From Silene conica (lineage: Eukaryota; Streptophyta; Magnoliopsida; Caryophyllales; Caryophyllaceae): DNA of 64,000 bases. The position numbers were made by a program, and so were the translations under genes. This document shows, piece after piece, positions 1 through 11,282 of this stretch. The notes below the pieces were generated by a model, which saw only the letters and a program-made list of their open reading frames with translations, did not search any database and was not told the origin of the DNA. Position 1 is the first letter of the stretch. Each line of letters begins with the position of its first letter. The stretch spans positions 55,523,181 to 55,587,180 of the forward strand of contig CM055315.2 in assembly GCA_029255685.2 (NCBI GenBank), in the 5' to 3' direction.

Positions 1-813
1 CATATTAATTACATCAATTGGCATAAACACAATTAAAAGAGAAACACCTAGTTACCTCTTTGGCAATTAATGAAAACATCCATAAAGAATACGACCAACA
101 AAGCCTTGTCTCCAACACGTGTCAATAACCCCGAAAATGAACTTTAACGAAAGCGGAAATCCAAATACTTGTGATAGACATTGTACCAAACCATCACTCT
201 TTCGAAAACGCCAAAAAGAAAGACTTCTTCTTCTTTAAACACAAAACAAGAGACACAAAACATAGGTCTAAAGGTCCATACAAATAATTACCAATAAAAT
301 ATTTTGAATATAATATATTGTAGAAGTAAGAGCAAGAATTGTGAAAAATATAATTTATGTATGAATTTGGAAGAATGAAAGATATTCAACAATGAAGTCA
401 AAGGGAGAAAAGAGAGAAAACAGACGAGAAAGAGGGGAAAGAGGCGCGGCACCTCACGCACAAAATATAACAATTAACCTAGTTGCTTGCTAGGTTAAAT
501 TCTATTTATAAGGGGATTAACTAATGGGCTTTTGGTCCATTAGCTCATACAATGGATTATTTGATTACAAATTGGATTGAGCCATATTAAAACGCAAGGA
601 GAACTTGAAATAGAAAAGTAAATATTAAATTAAAATAATTAAATATTGCACGGACGTTTTAACCCATCCAAAAGTAGATCAAAACGAGGAAATAACTAAA
701 TATAGAACGAAAGCTATAAATATATATTTCAAAAACTCATTAATAAACTTCGAAATAATTATAAATGAAATACTTTTATAATAAAATATTATTATAAATT
801 ACGGGGTGTTACA
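1..813 (-). mobile_element. LARD-like element, partial LTR (copy 1)
   Basis: This is the last 813 bp of a 2544-bp LTR, cut by the window edge. It equals 5039-5851 of the complete LTR. On the minus strand the LTR starts TGTAACACCCCG at 813, directly after a polypurine tract at 819-831. It contains a TATA box and a start-site hairpin at 474-510. The short ORFs here are not genes: they recur only because the whole unit is duplicated. Confidence 0.85.
474..510 (-). promoter_or_regulatory. LARD LTR core promoter: TATA box plus start-site hairpin
   Basis: On the minus strand TATAAATA lies at 510-503. It is followed by a perfect 9-bp inverted repeat (474-482 with 490-498, loop TTGCTTG) at about the distance where transcription should start. 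The same pair recurs at 5512-5548. Promoter role is inferred from the TATA box and its place in the LTR. Confidence 0.55.
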
Positions 814-2764
814 ATCTTACCCCCTAAAAAGAAGTTTCGTCCTCGAAACTTGAATTTCAAACATAAGATCAAAACAAGGTAAGAATTACAAGTGATCATC
901 AACGAAAGTCATCTCGGAATCCTAACCGCTGCGCACTCTGATCCTTATCAACACTCAACCATAAAGAGGTATCTCACATCCTCAAAGTTATAATCATATT
1001 CACACACTATACAACCTCAAAAGCAAATCAAACTCTCACAACCCAAAATTATTATCTATCTCAATACGATCTAGTTATCACGAAACCACAATGTTTTCAC
1101 ACATGCATCACCTTAAGCATGTGGTTAACACTCACAAACACCATTAAATCTCACATACTAACTCATCAAGGTTTCCTCACTTTCACCAAGCTCACTCAAA
1201 ACCATTAAGTAGTACACTCATCAATGTGTACTCTTTCATCACATGAACCATCTAACTTCTAGTCCTCGTATACCAAACATTACTCCACCATCATTAAACA
1301 ACATATATAACCTCTCAAAAACTTATTACTATTTCTCCAAGTCCAAATCAGTTTTATCAAATACTCCAATTCTAGTTTACCATTCACCACAAAATCCGGC
1401 ATTGACCAAAACCTCAAACATATAATCTCAAAGCCAGGACGCTCTTCCAATTAAGCAACTCTTCTATTCATGAGTGCAATTAAAATTACTGCTACCATAA
1501 TTTCCTCAAAGTTGGTAGCGCTCACTTCACATATACAACTCTTAACCTCAAAAGGCAAACTCTCGATAATCCTCGATATATGTCTAGTATCCAAAGTCAT
1601 CAATATTAAACCTCAATCTCACCACCTAATCATCAGTCACACTCGCAAGATCCAAATCATTCTCTCTGAACACATATCATCAATAACGCATTTCCATCAA
1701 AGCGTAACAACATCACTATACAAATCTCATCACCCATACTCATATAAAAACTAAGCTTATAACCTCAATTCATAATCATGGTTTACTATCCATGAGTATC
1801 ATCTTACCATTAAGAATCCACCAAAACACTGTATAAAGCTATGTCCATCAAAATAATAACATCCTCAAACTTTCAAACCTCATAAAAGACCTTTTATACT
1901 CTTTCTCTAAAACGCTATATGTCATTCAAATTCATACTCTCATTCACAAATGTTACTATACTCTCAATCTCCAATAGCCAAACATCAAACTCAAAGATCT
2001 AACATTCCTCACGAAAGGATTCAAGCTTCCACTACGAGATGATCACTAGTAGCTCTAAAGATATTTCAAACATTTTCAAGTTACCTTAAAAGAATAAATA
2101 ACTTGTAAACCAAAACCCAATATGTTCGCGCAATATCACAAAGCAAACGAAAACATAGTTTTAGAAAGTATAAGCTCAATGAGATATAAATGTAAAGAGG
2201 ATAATTGCAAAAGTCCAACGAAGAAGAAACTGGAGTTGAAATAAAGAACAAATAAAGAGTAACGATAGATAAAACAGACAGAGGAAAAAGATAAACAAGA
2301 AATTTTTGGTCTAAAGGCTTAAATAAAAGAGGTATGGTCGACACGTGCAAGGATGACAAGAATAGCCGACTCCAAAACAAATTTATAAACACCAAGACGA
2401 CACTTCAAGATAAGATAAATAAAGCACGATAACCAGGGTCTTACAATTCTCGTACAATCATCACTCAAGGTCACAACGTCTCGGAACATCCTAATCTGCC
2501 AATCAATTCTAACTTGATACCTCAAGAAACCACAAGGAGATAAACCTCAAAATCACCTCAAACAAGGACGATGTCACCAAATAATCCAAAAGGATGAAAG
2601 TACGATAAGAGTAAAACTCGGGTTATCAAGGAAAACGTTCTGACCGACATATAACCAAAGCAACATGTAAGACGTAACATGCCAAGTACATACATTTTCA
2701 AAATTGACGATCTTTAAAAATTGATAAATCATGCTTGAAAAAGTTATACATGAGCAACACATTT

Positions 2765-3215
2765 ATATACAATTAATGACGAAACATAACATCAAGTCAT
2801 TAATAACACAATATATAAACTGTAGATTTAGTTAAATTAATAACGATGAACATTAAAACATAAACAAACAAATACATGAACAAAACATGTATACAAATAT
2901 GTAACACAATTAATAACGATGCAAAACTTTAATTTATAAATGCACAAGTGCATGAACAACACAAATAACCCAAGTAATAAATATACGAAACATTAACGCA
3001 TAATAAAACAAGTAGATGAATAGTAAATTCAATACATTAAGTAACGATATGAAACATAAAGGACAACAAATAAATACATGAGCACACATGTAAAACAATT
3101 AACAACTATGCGAAACATTAACGCATAAACAAATAAGTAGATTGAACAATACATGTATTATAATTAACAACGATATGAAACATTAAGATGTAAACAAACA
3201 AGTCCTTAGTTGTTT
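2765..3215. repeat. Degenerate tandem repeat in LARD internal region
   Basis: About six diverged units of roughly 60-80 bp repeat the words ATTAATAACGAT, GAAACATTAA, CATAAACAAACAAGTAGATGA and ACATGTAT. They are recognisable but strongly diverged. The block recurs at 7803-8253 in the second internal region. Confidence 0.6.
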
Positions 3216-3287
3216 CTACCCCATTTACTCTCACTCAGTTACTAAGTCATTATAATTTTAGTCAGAAACTACGCGAGAGTTGGGAGC

Positions 3288-3305
3288 GTGTTCACTCTGA
3301 TACCA
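3288..3305 (-). other. Primer binding site, initiator-Met tRNA type
   Basis: The minus strand reads TGGTATCAGAG directly inside the LTR, two bases from its end. This matches the 3' end complement of plant initiator tRNA-Met for 11 bases and then diverges. The second copy is at 8326-8343. It fixes the element orientation as minus. Confidence 0.8.
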
Positions 3306-3875
3306 ACTGTAACAACCCGGATTATAAAACAAACGCAAAACATAATATAAAAGAATATCAGAGTGTAACTCAATGATAATTGGGTTAAGGTGGCGGAAAC
3401 ACCTTACCCAAATCCGGATCGATACTCAAATCGAAAACCAAACTAATACATTATTCAAAGGTTCTTAAAACTTAAAGCAAGGTCCTAAACAGTTTATTAA
3501 GCTCGCTTCGCACTTTCCCCAAGCAAGCATCAACCAAACAGCAACAACCTGAACAACCTGAGAAGGGGGGGTCGACAATCAGTCGGGAGTAACTAGATGC
3601 TCTCCCAGTCATGTTTACAACAATTGAATATAACCAACAATCAATAACAAATGTAATGTAAAACCAATAGACATGCGAGATCATCTACACTCATGAAAGT
3701 CCAATCAAACTTACCATCATCTGAAGACATATTACGACAATCATGTAAGGATATAACACGTCATGACATGCATGCAAACTTACCATACCATGATATTCTT
3801 AACACTAGGTGAATGGAACCATACGAACCTAAACCACTTACGACCACTAAACCACGAACACTTGCTAAACTGGAA

Positions 3876-3994
3876 GTGACACACGATCCACAATAATCGA
3901 AGGCACAAAGCTAGCATTAAAGCATAGCAAATATGGTGATACACGATCCACAGCAACAGAAGGCACAAAGCTATCATCAAAGCATAGCGAATAG
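3876..3994. repeat. Two-copy 60-bp direct repeat in LARD LTR
   Basis: The units at 3876-3935 and 3936-3994 share ACACGATCCACA, GAAGGCACAAAGCTA and AAAGCATAGC. They lead directly into the hairpin array at 4005. Confidence 0.7.
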
Positions 3995-4004
3995 AGCGAA
4001 CGCC

Positions 4005-4243
4005 GTTAGAGCGTATAACGCACTGCCTCTAACTGCTAGAGCGTATAACGCACTGCCTCTAGCTGATGGAGCGTATAACGCACTGCCTCCATCGGTGTGG
4101 AGCGTATAACGCACTGCCTCCAAGGTACTATGTATAGCGTATAACCACTGCCTATATGTCTAAGACCTGGCCAGACTCTCGGTGCAATAACTGTACACCG
4201 AACGACACTCGGGGAACAGAGCGTATAACGCACTGCCTCTGTT
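4005..4243. repeat. Hairpin array with constant loop and paired stem changes
   Basis: Six foldbacks have the loop CGTATAACGCACTGC (one is shortened by a base). Stems: GTTAGAG/CTCTAAC (4005-4033), GCTAGAG/CTCTAGC (4035-4063), GATGGAG/CTCCATC (4065-4093), TGGAG/CTCCA (4098-4122), ATGTATAG/CTATATGT with two G-T pairs (4130-4159) and AACAGAG/CTCTGTT (4215-4243). The first four start about every 30 bp. The loop is conserved while the stems change on both sides together. Confidence 0.85.
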
Positions 4244-4522
4244 ACCCCCCCGAACATAGACCATACACCAGACCCCGAAGGGTTGCTCTGTTCATTCCGA
4301 TAGTATACAAACGATACTACCGTCATCTATTCAAACCAGCAGACAACAATGCACAGTATAACTGACTGTACTAACATGCGTGAATAACATCATGACTCAA
4401 CTCAGTAGAACATCATAACAGACTGTCCTAATGTCAAATGCATAGAAGTATCCAACGACATATGCAAACACAATGTTATACAATCACTGAACACAACTCA
4501 ACATGTGGAACAAGTATAAACA

Positions 4523-4842
4523 ACCAAAGTTATAGTAGCTTTAACTATAACATAAGTAAAGGATGCGAGGTTATACTAACCTTAACTATAACTTCCACAA
4601 ATGGCTTGAGGTTATAGTAACCTTAGCTAAACCTTGACACGAAAACTAAAGTTATACTAGCACTAACCATAACCTTGAGTCATACCTCAGGTTTGCATTA
4701 GTCTCAGCTATAACTTTAACTCGTAGTTCAAAGTTATATTAGCTTCAGCTATAACTTTGAGTTGTACTCAAGGTTGTACTAGTTCAGCTATAACCTTGGA
4801 TCATATTTCCAAGGTTACACATCCTTCACTATAACCTTGAGT
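4523..4842. repeat. Second hairpin array, about eight 40-bp units
   Basis: Units start near 4523, 4567, 4607, 4646, 4686, 4727, 4767 and 4808. Most fold as GTTATA...TATAAC with flanking bases that pair. The best is CAAAGTTATA with TATAACTTTG (4729-4758); the next two units use CAAGGTT with AACCTTG. At least one stem position therefore changes on both sides. Units three to five are imperfect. Confidence 0.7.
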
Positions 4843-5851
4843 AACACTCTTGGCCGTTCGCCATGCCGCCATCTAGGGTTTCCTCGCGAACCCTAGTTGC
4901 GTACACGACACCCATAGCGACTTATCGATACATTAATCCACAATTACGATAATAACACATACATAAATATATGGAGCACAAATAAATCATGACAATAAAT
5001 AATCAAACATGTACCAATCGTACAAACAATCATTAAATCATATTAATTACATCAATTGGCATAAACACAATTAAAAGAGAAACACCTAGTTACCTCTTTG
5101 GCAATTAATGAAAACATCCATAAAGAATACGACCAACAAAGCCTTGTCTCCAACACGTGTCAATAACCCCGAAAATGAACTTTAACGAAAGCGGAAATCC
5201 AAATACTTGTGATAGACATTGTACCAAACCATCACTCTTTCGAAAACGCCAAAAAGAAAGACTTCTTCTTCTTTAAACACAAAACAAGAGACACAAAACA
5301 TAGGTCTAAAGGTCCATACAAATAATTACCAATAAAATATTTTGAATATAATATATTGTAGAAGTAAGAGCAAGAATTGTGAAAAATATAATTTATGTAT
5401 GAATTTGGAAGAATGAAAGATATTCAACAATGAAGTCAAAGGGAGAAAAGAGAGAAAACAGACGAGAAAGAGGGGAAAGAGGCGCGGCACCTCACGCACA
5501 AAATATAACAATTAACCTAGTTGCTTGCTAGGTTAAATTCTATTTATAAGGGGATTAACTAATGGGCTTTTGGTCCATTAGCTCATACAATGGATTATTT
5601 GATTACAAATTGGATTGAGCCATATTAAAACGCAAGGAGAACTTGAAATAGAAAAGTAAATATTAAATTAAAATAATTAAATATTGCACGGACGTTTTAA
5701 CCCATCCAAAAGTAGATCAAAACGAGGAAATAACTAAATATAGAACGAAAGCTATAAATATATATTTCAAAAACTCATTAATAAACTTCGAAATAATTAT
5801 AAATGAAATACTTTTATAATAAAATATTATTATAAATTACGGGGTGTTACA

Positions 5852-8345
5852 ATCTTACCCCCTAAAAAGAAGTTTCGTCCTCGAAACTTGAATTTCAAAC
5901 ATAAGATCAAAACAAGGTAAGAATTACAAGTGATCATCAACGAAAGTCATCTCGGAATCCTAACCGCTGCGCACTCTGATCCTTATCAACACTCAACCAT
6001 AAAGAGGTATCTCACATCCTCAAAGTTATAATCATATTCACACACTATACAACCTCAAAAGCAAATCAAACTCTCACAACCCAAAATTATTATCTATCTC
6101 AATACGATCTAGTTATCACGAAACCACAATGTTTTCACACATGCATCACCTTAAGCATGTGGTTAACACTCACAAACACCATTAAATCTCACATACTAAC
6201 TCATCAAGGTTTCCTCACTTTCACCAAGCTCACTCAAAACCATTAAGTAGTACACTCATCAATGTGTACTCTTTCATCACATGAACCATCTAACTTCTAG
6301 TCCTCGTATACCAAACATTACTCCACCATCATTAAACAACATATATAACCTCTCAAAAACTTATTACTATTTCTCCAAGTCCAAATCAGTTTTATCAAAT
6401 ACTCCAATTCTAGTTTACCATTCACCACAAAATCCGGCATTGACCAAAACCTCAAACATATAATCTCAAAGCCAGGACGCTCTTCCAATTAAGCAACTCT
6501 TCTATTCATGAGTGCAATTAAAATTACTGCTACCATAATTTCCTCAAAGTTGGTAGCGCTCACTTCACATATACAACTCTTAACCTCAAAAGGCAAACTC
6601 TCGATAATCCTCGATATATGTCTAGTATCCAAAGTCATCAATATTAAACCTCAATCTCACCACCTAATCATCAGTCACACTCGCAAGATCCAAATCATTC
6701 TCTCTGAACACATATCATCAATAACGCATTTCCATCAAAGCGTAACAACATCACTATACAAATCTCATCACCCATACTCATATAAAAACTAAGCTTATAA
6801 CCTCAATTCATAATCATGGTTTACTATCCATGAGTATCATCTTACCATTAAGAATCCACCAAAACACTGTATAAAGCTATGTCCATCAAAATAATAACAT
6901 CCTCAAACTTTCAAACCTCATAAAAGACCTTTTATACTCTTTCTCTAAAACGCTATATGTCATTCAAATTCATACTCTCATTCACAAATGTTACTATACT
7001 CTCAATCTCCAATAGCCAAACATCAAACTCAAAGATCTAACATTCCTCACGAAAGGATTCAAGCTTCCACTACGAGATGATCACTAGTAGCTCTAAAGAT
7101 ATTTCAAACATTTTCAAGTTACCTTAAAAGAATAAATAACTTGTAAACCAAAACCCAATATGTTCGCGCAATATCACAAAGCAAACGAAAACATAGTTTT
7201 AGAAAGTATAAGCTCAATGAGATATAAATGTAAAGAGGATAATTGCAAAAGTCCAACGAAGAAGAAACTGGAGTTGAAATAAAGAACAAATAAAGAGTAA
7301 CGATAGATAAAACAGACAGAGGAAAAAGATAAACAAGAAATTTTTGGTCTAAAGGCTTAAATAAAAGAGGTATGGTCGACACGTGCAAGGATGACAAGAA
7401 TAGCCGACTCCAAAACAAATTTATAAACACCAAGACGACACTTCAAGATAAGATAAATAAAGCACGATAACCAGGGTCTTACAATTCTCGTACAATCATC
7501 ACTCAAGGTCACAACGTCTCGGAACATCCTAATCTGCCAATCAATTCTAACTTGATACCTCAAGAAACCACAAGGGGATAAACCTCAAAATCACCTCAAA
7601 CAAGGACGATGTCACCAAATAATCCAAAAGGATGAAAGTACGATAAGAGTAAAACTCGGGTTATCAAGGAAAACGTTCTGACCGACATATAACCAAAGCA
7701 ACATGTAAGACGTAACATGCCAAGTACATACATTTTCAAAATTGACGATCTTTAAAAATTGATAAATCATGCTTGAAAAAGTTATACATGAGCAACACAT
7801 TTATATACAATTAATGACGAAACATAACATCAAGTCATTAATAACACAATATATAAACTGTAGATTTAGTTAAATTAATAACGATGAACATTAAAACATA
7901 AACAAACAAATACATGAACAAAACATGTATACAAATATGTAACACAATTAATAACGATGCAAAACTTTAATTTATAAATGCACAAGTGCATGAACAACAC
8001 AAATAACCCAAGTAATAAATATACGAAACATTAACGCATAATAAAACAAGTAGATGAATAGTAAATTCAATACATTAAGTAACGATATGAAACATAAAGG
8101 ACAACAAATAAATACATGAGCACACATGTAAAACAATTAACAACTATGCGAAACATTAACGCATAAACAAATAAGTAGATTGAACAATACATGTATTATA
8201 ATTAACAACGATATGAAACATTAAGATGTAAACAAACAAGTCCTTAGTTGTTTCTACCCCATTTACTCTCACTCAGTTACTAAGTCATTATAATTTTAGT
8301 CAGAAACTACGCGAGAGTTGGGAGCGTGTTCACTCTGATACCAAC
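5852..8345 (-). mobile_element. LARD-like element, internal region 2 (non-coding)
   Basis: This is a near-identical copy of 814-3307, offset by exactly 5038 bp. Reading the two copies side by side I noticed only four substitutions in the shared 3752 bp (2538/7576, 3334/8372, 3492/8530, 3526/8564). No protein domains are seen. Confidence 0.85.
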
Positions 8346-8790
8346 TGTAACAACCCGGATTATAAAACAAAGGCAAAACATAATATAAAAGAATATCAGA
8401 GTGTAACTCAATGATAATTGGGTTAAGGTGGCGGAAACACCTTACCCAAATCCGGATCGATACTCAAATCGAAAACCAAACTAATACATTATTCAAAGGT
8501 TCTTAAAACTTAAAGCAAGGTCCTAAACAATTTATTAAGCTCGCTTCGCACTTTCCCCAAGCAGGCATCAACCAAACAGCAACAACCTGAACAACCTGAG
8601 AAGGGGGGGTCGACAATCAGTCGGGAGTAACTAGATGCTCTCCCAGTCATGTTTACAACAATTGAATATAACCAACAATCAATAACAAATGTAATGTAAA
8701 ACCAATAGACATGCGAGATCATCTACACTCATGAAAGTCCAATCAAACTTACCATCATCTGAAGACATATTACGACAATCATGTAAGGAT
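8346..8790 (-). mobile_element. LARD-like element, truncated LTR (copy 3)
   Basis: The first 445 bp of the third LTR follow the second primer binding site. It matches 3308-3752 and stops abruptly at 8790, where Athila pol sequence begins. The rest of the LTR, including its hairpin arrays, is missing. Confidence 0.85.
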
Positions 8791-10207
8791 CATGGTTGCG
8801 GACCACTTGTCTAGATTGACTTTTGAGGATCATGGTTTGCATGATAGAGATGGCCCAATCAATGAATGGTTGCGTGAGGATAGTTTGATGGCAATAGGCA
8901 ATAAGTTGCCTTGGTTTGCGGATATTGCCAATTATCTTGTTAATGGCTTTATCCCGGAGGAGTTGGAAGCAAGAGAAAGGAGAAAGTTGAAGGTTGATGC
9001 TAAGAGATATTTTTGGGATGATCCCTACATTTTCAAGAAGTGTGGGGATGGGCTCTTGAGGAGATGTGTATCGAAGGAAGAGGGGCTCGAAATTGTTGAT
9101 AGGCTTCACAACTCCGCCTATGGAGGGCACTTGGCGGCTTCACGGACTATAGCCAAGGTTCTTCAAGGAGGGTTCTTTTGGCCTTCAATGTTCAAAGACA
9201 TTCACGATGTTGTTAGATCTTGTGATGCTTGTCAAAGGTCGGGCAACATCGGTAAAAGGAATGAGATGCCCCTAAAAACCATCTTGGAGATTGAGTTGTT
9301 CGATTGTTGGGGGATTGACTTCATGGGACCTTTCCCCAATTCATGCGGGAATGAGTACATCTTAGTAGCCGTGGATTATGTCTCGAAATGGATTGAGGCG
9401 GTTGCCTCCCCCACCAATGACTCCAAGGTAGTGGTAAAGCTCTTCAAGACCATCATCTTTCCCCGTTTTGGTGTACCCCGAATAGTGATAAGTGACGGAG
9501 GTTCTCACTTCCGGAAACATACTTTCAAAGCCCTCCTAGCCTCCTATGGAGTGACCCACAAGGTAGCACTTGCCTACCATCCTCAAACTAGTGGGCAAGT
9601 GGAGGTTTCAAATCGTCAAGTCAAAGCTATTCTAGAGAAGGTGGTGCAAAAGAACCGGAAAGATTGGTCCCAAAAATTGAACGATGTGCTATGGGCTTTG
9701 AGGATGGCCTACAAAACTCCTATAGGAATGACTCCCTACAAGCTTGTGTACGGGAAAGCATGCCACCTCCCGGTGGAGCTTGAGCACAAGGCTTGGTGGG
9801 CCTTGAAGGAGATGAACTTCAATTTAGACATGGCCGGGGAGAAAAGGTTCTTTCAAATGAGTGAGCTCGAGGAGCTTAGATATGAAGCTTATGAGAGTTC
9901 AAAACTCTATAAGGAGCAAACGAAGAAGTGGCATGATGCCAAGCTAGTGAAGAAAAATGTGAGCGTAGGAGACCTTGTTCTCCTCTTCAATTCTAGAGTC
10001 AAGAACTTTCCCGGGAAGCTTAGATCACGATGGTCCGGGCCCTTCAACGTGATGGATATTTCACCTCATGGGGCCTTTGAACTTTGGAGTGAAGGCGGTG
10101 GCACCTTCAAAGTCAACGGGCATCGGATTAAGCGCTATTATGAAGGAGACTCCAAAGGCACCGTCGAAGTTGTTGACCTCGGGGACTCACTCCCCGAGGA
10201 GGATTAG
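8791..10207 (+). CDS. Athila-type gypsy integrase (5'-truncated pol)
   Basis: This is the end of the RNase H region and a full integrase of a Ty3/gypsy element. Integrase inserts the element cDNA into chromosomes. Counted from the ATG at 8792 (471 codons), the HHCC zinc site uses H106, H113, C144 and C147. The catalytic triad is D176, D235 and E271, with the expected 35 residues between the last two. A GPF/Y-type module (RWSGPF) is near the end, and no chromodomain follows. Translation starts in the VADHLSRL motif that normally links RNase H to integrase, so the ATG is only the truncation point. Gag, protease and RT are absent to the left because of the junction at 8790/8791. The frame is open, but the gene cannot be expressed as a normal polyprotein. 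Confidence 0.9.
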
Positions 10208-11282
10208 TTTCAAGGAAGTTTGATCATGAAAGGTTTGGTGGAGTCACTCAACAACCACCGGTTGTAAGTATTAGTTCTCTTTAGTTCATCTAGTTTTCAT
10301 GTTAGTTTCTTTGTTAGTTCAGTTTTAGTTTAATTTTTAGGTTGCATGAGATATTTGGATATGTTTGTTGCTTGTTTGTGGAAGATTCATGGGTATAGTC
10401 GGAGGATTATTGGCAAAACCGTTGTAGGCAAAGTTGATTTTTATGTTCAAATTAAATTATTTCTCGAAATTGTGTACAGGTACTCCCAGCCGGCCAACCG
10501 GCCGACGGTACCCTACCGGCTGGGAGGCCCTGGACACATTTCTGGTTTTGATAGTTTATTTGGGCAGATTTCAGATTTTGCATCCCCAGCCTGTACCTAA
10601 CCGGCAGCCGGCCAACCGGCTGAGAAGACGAGTACTTATTCAAAAATCGAAACTCAAGAGGAAGTGATTCCCAGCCGGTAGGCCGGCAGCCGGTCCACCG
10701 GCTGAGAATCATGTGATGTATGAACCCATATGAAGAACAAGCAAGAAGAAAGGATCCCCAGCCGGTATGCCGGCAGCCGGTCCGCCGGCTGGGGGTGTTT
10801 GTAAGTGAGGATGGTTGAAGAAGAAGAAGACGAAGAAAGGATCCCCAGCCGGTCGGCCGGCAGCCGGTCCGCCGGCAGGGAGTTTTTGTGAGTTGAAAAG
10901 AAAAAGAAAAGAAGACGTAGGAGATACGAAGACCTGATTTTTGAGCCGGTCGGCCGGCAGCCGGTCCGCCGGCTCAGAATCAAGCCCCCTTAGAAATTTT
11001 TGAAAAAGCAAAAAAATTTGAAACCCTCACTCTCAGCCGGTCGACCGGCCGCCGGTCCAGGACCGGCTGGGAGTGTTCTGTCGCGTTTTAAGAGCTCGTG
11101 AATCCCCTTCTTTTCTTCATTTCTACCTCATTTCTTCTTCATTTCCCTTCATTTCTTCATCCCTCTTCCTTATTTCCTTCACCCCTCTTCATCCCTAACC
11201 TTCAAAAACCCCAACAAACTTCACCAAACTCTCTCAAATCAAAACCCCCTTTACTCCCTCATCACTTATCCTTCAATTAACC
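10208..11282 (+). other. Athila inter-ORF region between integrase and ORF3
   Basis: This 1.1-kb non-coding stretch follows the integrase stop. It begins with a segment (TGATCATGAAAGGTTTGGTGG) that is also found right after the gag-protease stop in the minus-strand Athila copy. Next comes the palindrome array at 10483-11074. The last 200 bp are a CT-rich leader into the ORF3 start. Open frames across the array are by-products of the GC repeats. Confidence 0.75.
10483..11074 (+). repeat. Palindromic module array before ORF3 (seven modules)
   Basis: Modules start near 10488, 10577, 10670, 10755, 10845, 10944 and 11033, so spacing is 85-99 bp. The core is AGCCGGT..ACCGGCAGCCGGT..ACCGGCT, which is two small hairpins inside a longer foldback. 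Outer arms extend the pairing and vary: TGATTC/GAATCA (10666-10710), ATCCCCAGCC/GGCTGGGGGT (10751-10798), ACTCTCAGCC/GGCTGGGAGT (11027-11074). The spacers are A/G-rich and not obviously repeated. Confidence 0.85.

Larger units (their letters stand above)
814..3307 (-). mobile_element. LARD-like element, internal region 1 (non-coding)
   Basis: This 2494-bp AT-rich stretch lies between the polypurine tract (819-831, minus strand) and the primer binding site (3288-3305, minus strand). No gag, protease, RT or integrase motif is visible in any frame. The ORFs are short and unlike any family I know. The element would depend on enzymes from another retrotransposon. The LTR end TGTAAC and Met-type primer site resemble Tekay/Del-type gypsy elements, so such an element could be the partner; this is inference. 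Confidence 0.8.
3308..5851 (-). mobile_element. LARD-like element, complete 2544-bp LTR
   Basis: The LTR runs from TGTAACAACCCGG next to the primer site (3308) to CGGGGTGTTACA next to the polypurine tract (5851), with TG/CA ends. It is shared by two internal regions, so the structure is an array, not one simple insertion. It carries a two-copy 60-bp repeat (3876-3994), a hairpin array (4005-4243), a second array (4523-4842), a CTAGGGTT/AACCCTAG foldback near 4874-4897 and the TATA box at 5541-5548. Confidence 0.85.

Noticed and set aside
288-7800. Pairs of identical short ORFs (60-104 codons) in 288-2762 and 5326-7800
   Set aside because: They are identical only because the LARD unit is duplicated. 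They show no family motifs, several start at non-ATG codons, and they lie in AT-rich non-coding element sequence.
8729-9130. Minus-strand ORF across the 8790 junction
   Set aside because: It is antisense to integrase and spans a chimeric join.
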